Source: Porpolomopsis calyptriformis
Lineage: Eukaryota > Basidiomycota > Agaricomycetes > Agaricales > Hygrophoraceae
DNA: 64,000 bases
Reading direction: 5' to 3'
Assembly: GCA_951640195.1 (NCBI GenBank)
Contig: OX621164.1
Location: 539,098-603,097, forward strand
Position 1 is the first letter of the stretch. Each line of letters begins with the position of its first letter. Under the pieces are notes generated by a model. It was not told where the DNA came from. It worked only from the letters and a program-made list of their open reading frames with translations, and ran no database searches. A program made the position numbers and the translations under genes. Of the stretch, positions 1 to 13,312 are shown in pieces.

Positions 1-560
1 TTGGATAATCTGTTCACAAATCCGGAAAAAACATTAATATGTCCCCGTTGCCAAACCGCTCCACACGACGCGGCAATTTGCCTGGTCTGCGGCACAGTCT
101 GTTGCATGCAAAGTCACTGTTGCAATGATCCGGATGCGTGCGATAGAGGAGAGTGCAATATGCATACCCGGGAGTAAGTTTTCCTTGATATGTTTTGTGG
201 AGTACTCTTGACATTATCTACCACTCAGGTGTGGCGGTTCGATCGCTGTGTACTTCCTGGTCAAGCGGTGTTCTCTACTTTACCTTTACGCAAACAATGG
301 CACGTTCTCACCACCCCCATACCTCGATGTCCATGGTGAAATTGATTTATCGATGAGGTATTTCAAATTAAATTTCTACTTGTTTTTTTTTTTGCATACC
401 GTTCATTCACGTGCTTTCAAATAGACGAGGACGCCGACAATATTTGCACCATGCTAGATGGGAGGAAATCAGGAAAACTTGGCTGAATCACGGAATTCCG
501 ACTGTGGTCGCTCGCAAGCTGGAAAGCACGATGGATAATGGTGGCTGGGAGTTGCTGTGA
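1..560 (+). CDS. UBR1: E3 ubiquitin ligase UBR1, C-terminal end (partial)
   Basis: This is the last part of the N-end-rule ubiquitin ligase; the 5' part lies outside the window. Three exons are seen: 1-173, 229-357 and 425-560 (TGA at 558-560). The introns have GTAAGT and GTATTT donors and CAG/TAG acceptors, and the phases agree. Exon 1 carries the Cys/His-rich RING-type cluster (CPRC, CLVCG, a CC pair, GEC, H). Exon 2 carries the conserved PPYLDVHGE stretch, and exon 3 ends with ARKLES then GGWELL, the usual end of UBR1 proteins. UBR1 recognises destabilising N-terminal residues and passes ubiquitin from Rad6-type E2 enzymes. The stop faces the stop of the next gene 62 bp away. The family match is strong across all three exons. 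Confidence 0.9.
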
Positions 561-622
561 TGTAAATGTACCTAACACCCTACCCCTGTTCACGAGCATT
601 CAATCCAAATGATATTCCGGCG

Positions 623-3352
<2,730 letters not shown>

Positions 3353-3730
3353 CTATTCCCAAAGCTCCCAAACACCAGGTGTCAAAATCCTATAAGCCGG
3401 AATGAGGTCAGGGGATGACGGCATCTCCTTCTTCTCCAACTCCTCCTTGTCCAGCCCATCTGCCAGTACGAATACATGGCATAGATGTCCATTCTCAGAT
3501 GCAAGTCCAGCGTATTTGTATGCCTCCCGCGGAATTAGTTCCAGGACGATAGCTTGCCACCTCACACCACCTGGGTCCTCCGGGCTTGGGTTGAATCCGT
3601 GATCCAGCAGCTTTTGAGAATCAATCTTAAACCCTTTAATGAAGACCTTTCGTCTCTCGGGCTCTGCCTGTTCAATAAGCTCGGACTCAAGTACGTTCAG
3701 AACACTCACCAGGTCGTCTTGAGGTAACAT
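3353..3730 (-). CDS. Small acidic protein of unknown function
   Basis: Uninterrupted ORF of 125 residues with a true ATG. The product is acidic, rich in Glu, Leu and Pro, with no signal peptide, membrane segment or motif that I recognise. The composition is like a folded soluble protein (GGVRWQAIVLELIPREAY, then HLCHVFVLADGL). It is transcribed away from the alpha-amylase, with only 77 bp between the two start codons. No function is proposed. The overlapping plus-strand ORF at 3402-3602 looks like its shadow. Confidence 0.5.
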   Translation of the reverse strand: MLPQDDLVSVLNVLESELIEQAEPERRKVFIKGFKIDSQKLLDHGFNPSPEDPGGVRWQAIVLELIPREAYKYAGLASENGHLCHVFVLADGLDKEELEKKEMPSSPDLIPAYRILTPGVWELWE

Positions 3731-3807
3731 CCTCTGCTTACTAACAACAACCTTTACGCCTAACCATAATCATACCCTTCGTACCATAGCCCTCGCTTTT
3801 CTCGTTA
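3731..3807. promoter_or_regulatory. Short divergent promoter between unknown gene and alpha-amylase
   Basis: The two start codons face away from each other with 77 bp between them, so the basal promoter elements of at least one gene must lie here or inside the neighbouring transcript. No clear TATA box was seen. Confidence 0.3.
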
Positions 3808-5906
3808 ATGACCACCTCAATATGTGTATTCGCTCTTTTCTTCCTCTTAATCGTTCCTTTGTTCGCCGCCGATGCTACAGACTGGAGAACGAGGTCTATT
3901 TACCAAGTCAGATATCATGCATATCGTACGCGGGTATGATCGCTAACAAGGGAAACATCGCAAACAGGTGGTAACGGATCGATTTGCCACCAGCAATGGC
4001 TCTGGTCCAGCGTGCGACGCGTCCGCCCAAAAATATTGCGGCGGTTCATGGCAAGGAATCACGAACCACCTAGACTATATCCAGGGCATGGGCTTTGACG
4101 CCGTTTGGATATCGCCAGTGGTGGCAAACATCGTTCAGGATACCGGGGACGGGGAGGCATATCATGGGTACGTTCCAAGCGTCGCTGAATTCTTTTTTCC
4201 ACACCCATCGAATAATATCCCTCTAGATACTGGACGCAAGATTTTAATTCTCTCAACTCCAACTTTGGCACCGCGGACGATCTCAACAGCCTTAGCGCTG
4301 CCCTCCACGCGCGAGGCATGTACCTCATGTTCGACGTCGTCGTTAACCATATGGGCGCCACCTCACTTCCTCCCAATTATTCCGCTCTTTCACCCTACTC
4401 GAACCAGTCCGATTTCCACGCCTTCTGCTTCATCACAGATTACAGCAACCAGACGGATGTTGAACAGTGCTGGCTTGGAGACACCACCGTTCCCCTTCCA
4501 GACATTAACACAGAGGATCCCGACATCGTATCTAGTTTGCAGACATGGGTCAAAACTCTAGTACAACAGTACAAAGTGGACGGTCTCAGGATTGACACCG
4601 TAAAACATATCAGACGGGATTTCTGGCCGGATTTTGCCACCTCTGCTGGGGTGTTCACCATGGGCGAGGTCATCATCCTTTTTTTTTCGCTCGTCTTCGT
4701 TTCCTTTGATCACCCTTCCTCGATAGGTTCTTGACAATGACACGTCCTACACAGCCCCATACACCCGTAAGTTCAAGGTGTTCGTGCTAGCCGTTGCACT
4801 CTTGACTTGTCCCCAGAGGTCCTGGACAGCATCCTTGACTACCCCACATGGTTCACTCTCGTCTCAGCCTTTGCTTCCTCACAGGGAAATCTCTCCGCAT
4901 TCACAGAGATCGTCCTTGCAGCCCAGAGTTCCTACAAGAATGGTGCAATAGCAGTGGGCTCCTTCCTTGAGAACCACGATCAACCAAGGTTTCAGTCGAT
5001 CACTGGTGATCAGTCGGTGAGTTCAAGTGGGAAGCAAAGTTGCCTCACCGTGCGCTTATTTTCAATCAGCTCGTGAAGAACGCGATGACTTGGCCATTCA
5101 TTCAAGATGGTATCCCCATCCTGTATTATGGTAAGGGCGTACTTATGCGATCTCCCGCTTGGACGTATTCCGATGCGTTTTATTAGGTCAGGAACAGGGA
5201 TACACTGGCGGTCCAGTGCCTAACAATCGCGAAGCGTGAGCCCTAAATATGATGCCAACATGAGGCGTTGACTGATAAACATTCAATCTATGAAAGGCTC
5301 TGGTATTCAGGTTACGAGACTGACAAACCACTTGTAGCCCATGTGACTGCCCTTAATGCAGCAAGGAAGCTCGCGATCTCGTCGAATGCAAACTACATCA
5401 CCACACCGGTATATATATATTCGCAATTGAAAATATGTGTATACTTACTAAAACACCATAGCTGAAATTCATCCCTCAGTCGAACAGTGCAATGCTTGCC
5501 ATCTCAAAGCCACCACTTTTGGCATTGCTAACCAACGTTGGGAATTCTTCGTCATCTGGATCAGCATCCTGGTCCGTTTCGGACGGACTGTACAAGGCAA
5601 ACCAAGAGCTCGTGGACGTGCTCACCTGCAATAAGATACAGGCCACAGCGCAAGGCGGGGTGAATATTCAGGCAAGCAATGGGCTCCCTCAGGTACGACA
5701 CTGTCACCGGACGAAAATAGTTTAGGAGGAAGCCAGAGCTGACGATGTGCTTTGTCGAACCGCTTTAGGTGTTGTTGCCTGCGTCGGCGTTGAAAAAGTC
5801 AGGTAGCCTGTGCCCTTCTGCCGCATCTTCTGGCGTCAAGCGAGGTAAGACGATATCTTGGTCTGTGATCTGCGTTGCCGTTGTTTTTTGCTTCACGATT
5901 GCTTGA
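3808..5906 (+). CDS. Secreted GH13 alpha-amylase, possibly GPI-anchored
   Basis: Endo-acting alpha-1,4-glucan hydrolase similar to Aspergillus Taka-amylase. Ten exons: 3808-3906, 3968-4167, 4227-4668, 4727-4766, 4817-5016, 5070-5130, 5187-5235, 5297-5408, 5462-5692 and 5769-5906. All phases agree and give 523 residues. Residues 1-21 form a signal peptide (hydrophobic core, then LFAA). GH13 regions are clear: DVVVNH at 136-141, the nucleophile D223 in GLRIDTVKH, the acid/base E247 in MGE, and D315 in ENHDQPR. The protein ends in a hydrophobic stretch ([17 protein letters not shown]) after a Ser/Gly segment, which could be a GPI-anchor signal; this is inference. The last exon is a simple read-through to TGA, so a further splice near the end cannot be excluded. 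The start was chosen because it alone gives an in-frame signal peptide. Confidence 0.88.
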
Positions 5907-6225
5907 TGTTCGGACTTGATTTTTTTTGGACACAGACCGCTGAACGATTAGAATTGATTCCCCCGTCTTGTTCTGTATTTTTCATTCATTAGACAGATAC
6001 ACCTAGACCAACTTGATCCACTCATGGATAGAATAGATATTCGTTATGTATGGACAACACTATAACCTTGCATCAATGGATAGTCGACTTTCATTGGCAC
6101 AATATTCTCAAGCAAGAAAGTAATGGTTGTATTCGAGTCCCATACGTAACCCTTGATCTAAAGCTCGTTGTGTTCTATCCAAATTCTCCAACCGCTGGGA
6201 TTCGAGAAGGAATGAGTTTCCCCGA
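5907..6225. other. Spacer; left end of duplicated block 1
   Basis: The amylase 3' flank comes first. From about 6079 the sequence (TCGACTTTCATTGG, then ACAATATTCTCAAG) matches the segment from about 13171, so the duplicated GNAT/NWD block begins here. No gene was seen. Confidence 0.5.
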
Positions 6226-7002
6226 TCATCGTCTGTCCATGATAGCTAGCACTTTCTCTCTACCTCCTTTCTCCCAATCATCCCAACAAAGACTGAAAAG
6301 CACCGTGTCTCTCCCCAAATGATTCTTGTCACCCCACGGGGGCATCTCTCGGCCATTGCCCACCTTACCTCTAGCCACGGCATGGTGGAACACCCGATCC
6401 CACCGAAGCACGCCCTCCTTTTCGAACCCCATCCTCTCAGCGGCACGGATGGACGGCGCGTTCCATGAGTTGGTCTGCCATTGGACTCTTCGAAGTCCGA
6501 GTCCCCCGCTCGACGGGGGATCGAGTGCGTATTGCAGCAAGAGCCCGACGGCGTTCGAGGTCACGTGTGTCCTTTGGAAGGACGGGAAAGTGAGCACGTA
6601 GCCTATCTCAGTGGACAAGTTCAAAGATGAGGTGTTCATGTAACACATCACCCCGGCCAGCGGTCCATCTTCGTCCTCCTCGGAAGATTCCTTTGTCTTA
6701 TCGATGACGGCAAACATGATCATCCCAGGATCTGCCCGCACTTTGGCTATGAACCCATCGACGAAATCCTTTTCGGTGGTGAAGGGGCCGGAGGGCATAT
6801 GGGCTAGCAACTCTGGATGCGGGGAAGTCTGCTTGAAGTAAGTAGAGCCGTAAATGGAGGGCTAGACGAGCACGTCAGCCGTGGCAAAGGTGAGCTTCGT
6901 CTGTGGGCTCACAATGAAAGGCGTCAATTTCACGCGGTCATTGGAGAGCACACGTATGGGAAAGCAGAAATTCAAGTCGGGATCTACTGTAGCAGATGAC
7001 AT
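6226..7002 (-). CDS. GNAT family N-acetyltransferase, copy 1
   Basis: Predicted acetyl-CoA dependent N-acetyltransferase of the RimJ/RimL type; the substrate is unknown. Two exons, 6913-7002 and 6226-6861, are joined across a 51-nt intron (GTGAGC donor, CTAG acceptor) that removes an in-frame TAG, giving 241 residues. The fold is suggested by the FPSFQRTHVTSNAVGLLLQY region and by the acetyl-CoA binding segment with SIRAAERMGFEKEG. No signal peptide or membrane segment is seen. A nearly identical copy lies at 13313-14089 in the same position relative to a NACHT-WD40 gene. The pair was therefore duplicated together. A role connected with the neighbouring NWD gene is only inferred from this linkage. 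Confidence 0.82.
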
Positions 7003-7367
7003 GATGGTAGTGAATGTGGAGAGAGAGTGAAGGAGATGATCAGATACGATAAGCTCAAAGGGCGTTTTATCGACCCAGACCTTGCTATGGCCGCGGTAGT
7101 GAAATTATAAATTTAAGCTACGCCTCGTCGAAAGGTACACAATGCGTGGTCGGACAGTAGACAGCTCTTGAGAAAAATTGAATACCACCGTTTAGTAATT
7201 TAGTACAAGCGGTCAAAGACATCATTTTCATTTCAACGGTGTACCTGGAAAACCAAAAGAAAGTTAGAAAAGCTATGATAGAGGCGGTGAAAGAAACAGT
7301 TAATACCAACAAATTGTAAGACCAGACGACGAATAGCAACTTGTTCGTCAACAAGAGCCAGAAACCG
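7003..7367. other. Spacer between GNAT and NWD genes, block 1
   Basis: It contains the GNAT 5' flank and the NWD 3' flank. Parts (GGCCGCGGTAGTG, ACACAATGCGTGGTCGG) match the spacer at 14090-14485, confirming that the whole block was copied. No gene was seen. Confidence 0.45.
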
Positions 7368-9068
7368 CTACAGGTTATCAAAATAGAAGACTGCGTCTGC
7401 AAAATCAAGGACAAGAATACGACGATTCTGTTTGATGAAACATATACGATCTCCGTTCACAACAATCTGGAAAGGTCTATAAGAGGCCGGAATCCAGCAA
7501 ACCCGCCGATTCCGAGTGATTGAGTGGACCCATCCGTCTTCAGCGATGTAACCAAAAACTGGACCAGTTGGGTTTGGGCCGACAGTAAACGAGCTCTGGC
7601 ATAAACTGTAAGATCGCGCGACAGGTTCAGCCATGCTGGAATGTCCCATGTGGATGTTCAGATGTGCTTCGGTGAGTGCGGACAACTCCGGAACAGTATC
7701 GTTCCAGCATGCAGACGCGATACACGCGCCATCGGGAGAGAATGGGACAGTTTCTACCCAGTAGAAATGTCCCATGAGGGTGTTAAGATGAGCACCGCTG
7801 ACTGCGTCCCATAACTGAACAGTATTGTTCCAGCATGCAGACACGATGCACGCGCCATCGGGAGAGAATGAGACAGTTTCTACCCGGTTGAAATGTCCCA
7901 TGAGGGTGTTAAGATGAGCACCGCTGACTGCGTCCCATAACTGAACAGTGGTGTCTTCAGATCCAGACACGATACGCGTGCCATCGGGGGAGAATGAGAC
8001 GGAAGATACCAGGGCAGAATGCCCCTCGAGGGTGTTCAGATGTGCACCGCTTAGGGTATCCCACAGCCGAATAGTATTGTCTTCAGATCCAGACACGATA
8101 CGCGTGCCATTGGGGGAGAATGAGACGGAATATACCAGGGCGGAATGCCCCTCGAGGTTGGTCAAATGTACACCGCTGATCGCGTCCCACAGCCGAATTG
8201 TACGGTCTTCGGATCCAGAAGCGATACGCGTGCCGTCTGGGGAAAATGCGACAGTTCGTACCGAGTTGGAATGTCCCTTGAGGGTGTTGAGACGAGCACC
8301 GCTGACGGTATCCCACAGCCAAACAGTTCCGTCAAGGGATCCAGACACGATGCGCGTACCATCGGGGGAGAATGCGACCGAGAATAACTCGTTGGAACGT
8401 CCGTTGAGGGTCGTCAGATGTGCACCGTCGACTGCGTCCGATAGCCGGTCTTCAGATCCAGAGATAATACGCATGCCGTCAGAGGAAGATGCGACCGATT
8501 TCACCGAGTTGCAATGCCCTTCGAGAGTATTCAGAGGTGAACTGCTCATTGCGTCCCACAGCCGAACAGTGGTGTCTTCAGCTCCAGACACGATACGCGT
8601 GCCATCGGGGGAGAATGAGACAGCTAGTACCCGGTAGGAATGCCCCTTGAGGGTGTTCAGATGTGCACCGCTGACTGCATCCCACAGCCGAACAGTGTAG
8701 TCTCCAGATCCGGACACGATACGCGTGCCATTGGGGGAGAATGCGACCGAGTCAACGGAGTCGGAATGTCCCTTGAGGGTCTTCAGATGTGCACCGCTGA
8801 TTGCGTCCCACAGCCGAATTGTACGGTCTTGGGATCCAGAAACGATACGCGTGCCGTCTGGGGAGAATGCGACCGATACTACCTGGTCGGAATGTCCCTC
8901 GAGGGTGTCTAAATGTGCACCACTAGCTGTGTCCCATAGCCGAACAGTGTTGTCCAGGGATCCAGACACAATACGCGTGCCATCTGCAGAGAATGCGACT
9001 GACGCTACCCAGCAGAAATGTCCCCTGAGGGTGTTTAGATGTGCACCACTGACTGCATCCCACAACCG

Positions 9069-9155
9069 TATGGCGTGTTTTTTGTACATTTAATCGTCAT
9101 GTCGCGTTTCATCTGTCGCGTTGTCGCGTTTGTACGAACTACTGATAACTACATC
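9069..9155 (+). repeat. Left terminal inverted repeat of the 1324-bp element
   Basis: Inverted partner of 10306-10392 with about two mismatches over 87 bp. Read on the minus strand it supplies ATGTACAAAAAACACGCCAT, an in-frame start for the downstream WD40 remainder. Confidence 0.85.
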
Positions 9156-9621
9156 GTTTCTCCTAAGAAAAATTAATTAATTGGGTGTGCACATCCTCTA
9201 GCTTGCCCACAAAGATGTACTCGGAATGTCTGAGCCCGACACATCGCTGATGATGTGGGTGGTTGGCAGCAGGAAGCCACGCAAGAAAAGCAGGCCATAA
9301 GGTCTGCCCGTTACACACTCGTAGGACCATTCCACCTCGTGCAGAGGTAGAAGGGGGTAATGGTGGTAGTGGGTGGCTGGCATACCACCAACGAGAGGGA
9401 AGCAGAGGCGGGGGGTGGTTGGCGGTAGGAACCCAAGCGAAATAAGCAGGCCATAAGGCCCACCCGTTTTGCACATCCAGGCCGACCTCGCCTGGGGGTG
9501 GATAGGAGGAGGAGGAGGTCAGCCGGGGTCTGTCAATGGGGGGTGGGGCACAATGGGGGCAAAAAAAAAGGAAACTCACTGATGGGCGCAAGCGCACTAT
9601 ACCCTATCAGCTGCGCGTACT

Positions 9622-9733
9622 CGGCGCGCGCACCTCCTCTAATTGCTTGCCAGCGATGACGAGGTGCTGTAGGTCAGGTGGAATTCAGTATTTTCATGCC
9701 GCTGCAAGCAAGCATAACTGAGACGTAGTGCAT
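9622..9733 (+). repeat. Internal inverted repeat, left arm
   Basis: About 110 bp (starting GGCGCGCGCACCTCCTC) is repeated in inverted orientation at 10014-10124, with a few changes near the centre. Confidence 0.75.
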
Positions 9734-9735
9734 TA

Positions 9736-9842
9736 GGGCCTGGACAGCAGCTTAGCAATGCCAGCTTTTTGGCGCTAAACTGGCGGAGTTTGCTACACTT
9801 TTAGGCTGGCAAAGTTACCACGCTACGTTACTGTCCAGGCCC
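9736..9842. mobile_element. 107-bp Tourist-like MITE nested in the larger element
   Basis: The ends GGGCCTGGACAG and CTGTCCAGGCCC are exact inverted repeats. The flanks are TTA on both sides (9733-9735 and 9843-9845). A 3-bp TTA duplication and GGGCCT ends fit PIF/Harbinger (Tourist) MITEs. It sits between the arms of the internal inverted repeat of the host element. Confidence 0.7.
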
Positions 9843-10013
9843 TTAGGGGCCATTGGCGGCTTGAACCAACGGAGCTAGGCGCATGATTAGGCTCGCGCTC
9901 TCTCAACTACCGACGCTCATGCACAACAAGAAATCACTCAAAGCAACCCACACCAAACTGCCTTGTGTCCCAAAGCCATCAGGCTGGACAAGGCTGCCGG
10001 GTTGGTTGGATAT

Positions 10014-10124
10014 GATGCACTACGTCTCATATGCTTGCTTGCGGCAGCATGAAAATACAAACAATCTACCTAACCTACAGCACCTCGTCATCGCTGGCAA
10101 GCAATTAGAGGAGGTGCGCGCGCT
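10014..10124 (-). repeat. Internal inverted repeat, right arm
   Basis: Inverted partner of 9622-9733; both arms contain CTAATTGCTTGCCAGCGATG in one orientation or the other. Confidence 0.75.
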
Positions 10125-10305
10125 TTCAGATAAGGCCGGGGAGGCCATGCGTGTGATAGAGCCTGCTACTGGAGAGAAAGGCCATACACACGCACTGCGC
10201 AACGGTTGCGCTACCACCCCATTGTGTCGAAGGCTCGGACATTCCGAGTGCCTCATCTTTGCTGGCAAGCTGGAGGGTGTTAAAGCATTGATTAATCAAT
10301 GTTTC

Positions 10306-10392
10306 CATGTAGTTATCAGTAGTTTGTACAAACGCGACAACGCGACAGATGAAACGCGACGTGACGATTAAATGTACAAAAAACACGCCATA
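10306..10392 (-). repeat. Right terminal inverted repeat of the 1324-bp element
   Basis: Inverted partner of 9069-9155. The upstream NWD reading frame runs into it after VRL and continues with unrelated residues before stopping inside the element. Confidence 0.85.
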
Positions 10393-12656
10393 CAGCCGAA
10401 CAGTGTTGTCATGTGATCCAGACACGATACGCGTACCGTCTGGGGAGAATGCGACTGAGGGCACGGGGCCAAAATGTCCCTCGAGGGTGTTCAGATGTGC
10501 ACCGCTGACTGCATCCCACAGCCGAACAGTGTTGTCATGGGATCCAGAAACGATGCGCGTGCCATCTGCAGAGAATGCGACTGACATAACTTCACCGGAA
10601 TGTCCCTCCATCGTCCGTATGCACGAACTCCACGTCTCGTCCAATCCTTGGTATATTTTCACGGGAAGCTTCAGCTCTCTTCTGTATATCTGTTTGATTA
10701 AGCTCTCCTGAGGTGTGAACAGTAACGCAGAGTTGTAAACTTGAAGCGAAGAGTGACTGATGATCCAGAAAAATTCTCGGGTAAATCGCTCGCAATCATG
10801 AAGTAAATCCTTGGCATCCGTCATGCCTCTGTCCAGTTTCTGTCGAATGAGATCAGCATTTGTCATTCGAAAGAAAGCAGACAACATACAGCAATCGCCT
10901 TTTGTGCCGCATTTAACGCAAGCAAGCCACTTCGAAGATCTCCCATCAGACTCAGCGCTTCAACCCAGTACAACAAATATTTCAAGCAAAACTCGTTCAC
11001 GAGGCCGACAAGAATGTCACAGAACGCCGCATTTGCTAGGTGCCAGGACCAATGACGACATGCATATCGCAGTTCAGGTCGGATGCAAGTCATGACACGC
11101 CCCGGAAGGTCATCCACCTCGCTATTGAGTAACGAAGGATTTCTTATTCCGCAAATGTCTTGCTTCAACTGTTTCATAGTAGATAGACAAGCACACGCAA
11201 GTAACGTATGTTGCGTCGGAGGATCAACGGCATATTTCGGATTTAGACATCGAGTTGGATTCGTTATAAAGTCGAAAAATGATGGATGAAGCGTTCGAAT
11301 TACTTGCGTGTCATCATCAGGCACCATGATCACCGAATGAAGCCGCCGCAGCGTCATTCCGACCGTATTGGATGGCACGCCTAGTAATCGTTCAAGAGCA
11401 AGCGACGAGAGTGGGTCTCGAAGGAGAACAATGGTGCCTATAATCATCTTCAGCCGACCAACAAGATGAAAGGATATATTAAGAAATGCATGGTCCAACA
11501 CTTGAGCGTATAATCGATCAAGGTGATGATGTGGAGATGTGTCTTCTATTGCCATGGGCACATTTGACACAAGACGAGCAAGCTGATGCTTCGGATCACA
11601 GTAGTTTTCATCTTCGATAAATCTGACGGACGTTGACGCAAAGATGAAAAGTCCAAAAGACATCTGCGTCAGGGTATGGATATCTGCGATGGAGGGCCAT
11701 TCGTTGTCAAGGTGATACAACTCTCGAATGAAAGCGAGTTTCGTGGAAAGGTAGTGTTCGATGTCGGTCTGGACAATGTCTAATTCGACTTCGTGTAAAA
11801 CGCACCGCCGAGTGAACGGGTTCAAATTGCTTGATTTGAAGGCAGCAGTAATATGGCTTTCCGGACGACTTGTCACCAAGAACTTCAATGGGGAAAGTTC
11901 GTTGACATGACGAGAAAGTGACGATAGGATGATTGAGGTTGTCCCAGCGTCCTTGCATTCGTCAAGTGCGTCCAATATAACAATGCATGGAGGCATCGAA
12001 TTTCCGAGAGTGCGAAGAGGCTTTATAATCAGCTCTTCAAGCTGGTATGGAGGAGTCGTATAGCCAATGTCTGGATTTGATTTCATGGCACGAGTAACCT
12101 CCGCTCTGAATAAACCGTTGTAGATCCCGAGTTGGTAGGCAATACTGGTGAAGATCAGATTCGGGTTGCTGCAATCCGCATCGTCCCGCGAGCAGAAGAA
12201 GCTTGCGCCAAGCACACCAAGTGTTCTACACACCTCCGCAACGGTGTAAGCAATCGTCGTTTTTCCCGTCCCCGCCGATCCGTTGATCCAAAACATACAA
12301 GTATCCGCTGTGACCGTGTTGGCGTCTGTGTTCAGAACCGGATCACGATACGGTTGTGGATCGTGGATACCAATCCAGCGAAAAATCTGGTCAAGGATGT
12401 CGGTCCTTGTGCCTTCTAAACAGGGTGACCGATCTTTGCAATTGAAGGGACAAAAGGGGGCATGTGGTGGGTGTTGGTCTAGAATGCGTCTTAGCATATA
12501 TATATATTGTCGCAGTGACGGACGAAATCCCCGTCCAAGAGAGTCACTGGTCGAGATAATTGAAAGCTTACCTTGGAGTTGACTATGATTGCTCACGTTG
12601 GATTGATCACCCCCCACAAAGTTGACGATGCTGTTGTGGAACTCCGTGGTGGTCAT

Positions 12657-13312
12657 GGTGGAGGCGAATGCGAAGACGCTGGCACAGCCTTCTTGTGTGG
12701 GCCAACCTGATGTTCCCACAAGGTACCATAGCGTAACATCTGCACAAACAAGTATTACTTTAGTACACATAACTTGTCCCTTGTGACGTTTCACGTGCAC
12801 AATTATTACGAGTGAAGTGCCAACTCGCTGTCGGCATAAACCTTGGTACAAAAACCGGGTTGGTCGAAAAGCTGTGTCATTGAAGGGGAGGGAGATACCT
12901 TGTCAAGCAAGGTAATTCCGCAGTACCCGCTACTTGCGAGGACCGCGCAGGTCATCCATGGTGGTTTGGGGGTAGACCAAACATAGCGAAAGCATGTATT
13001 TACGACATTGTCGCCTCGGTCCGGTCTTGATCAGTCTTTCCATATACGGACCACAGCTTAGTTACAAGCTTTATCCAAAAAAGGGAATTTCTTTCGAATA
13101 GGGTGCATTATGGATGTAACTAAGGCTCAGTCCAGCTCAATGGCTAAGCTACAAGCTGTTACAACACTAGTCAACTTTCATTGACTCCTTTAGCACAATA
13201 TTCTCAAGAAATGGTTTATCAAAGTACATCTATATGTAACCCTTGATCTAAAGCTTGTGTTCTATCCAAAATTGAGAAGGAATAGGCACGCCAAAGGTTT
13301 GAGTTTCCCCGA
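12657..13312. other. Spacer between duplicated blocks
   Basis: It holds the 5' flank of NWD copy 1 and, from about 13171, the left end of block 2. The ORF of copy 1 is open upstream to 12851, but the extra residues have no partner in copy 2 and are taken as non-coding. No gene or clear repeat was seen in 12860-13170. Confidence 0.45.

Larger units (their letters stand above)
9069..10392. mobile_element. 1324-bp non-autonomous inverted-repeat DNA element inside NWD copy 1
   Basis: The ends begin and finish with perfectly inverted TATGGCGTGTTTTTTG. The flanks are CAACCG (9063-9068) and CAGCCG (10393-10398), read as a 6-bp target duplication with one later change; an uninterrupted WD unit has a single CAGCCG here. 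Terminal repeats are about 87 bp, and a further internal inverted pair lies at 9622-9733 and 10014-10124, so the element could fold back strongly. A degenerate direct repeat of about 155 bp spacing (near 9255 and 9410) lies in the left half. No transposase was seen. The superfamily is not identified. Confidence 0.85.
7368..12656 (-). pseudogene. NACHT-WD40 (NWD/NLR-like) gene, copy 1, split by an inserted element
   Basis: Fungal NLR-like gene of the HET-D/HET-E architecture. By comparison with copy 2 the exons are 12572-12656, 10890-12478 and 10839 down to 7368, with introns at 12479-12571 (GTAAGC) and 10840-10889 (GTATGT). The Walker A motif (GSAGTGKTT) and Walker B (VILDALDE) are present. 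The WD40 array starts before 10393, is cut by the element at 9069-10392, and continues from 9062 to the conserved tail. Without the element and one copy of its 6-bp duplication the frame would be open (447 plus 1695 nt in the last exon, both multiples of three). About 13 WD units are present; one near 8430-8480 has lost its VRLW part. The upstream piece now ends inside the element. The downstream 573-residue WD40 piece begins at an ATG supplied by the element's inverted repeat. Confidence 0.8.

Noticed and set aside
3402..3602. Plus-strand ORF opposite the small unknown gene
   Set aside because: Ser/Pro-rich antisense of a better minus-strand ORF.
12657..12851. N-terminal extension of NWD copy 1 to 12851
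   Set aside because: The extra residues have no counterpart upstream of copy 2, which starts at the equivalent of 12656.
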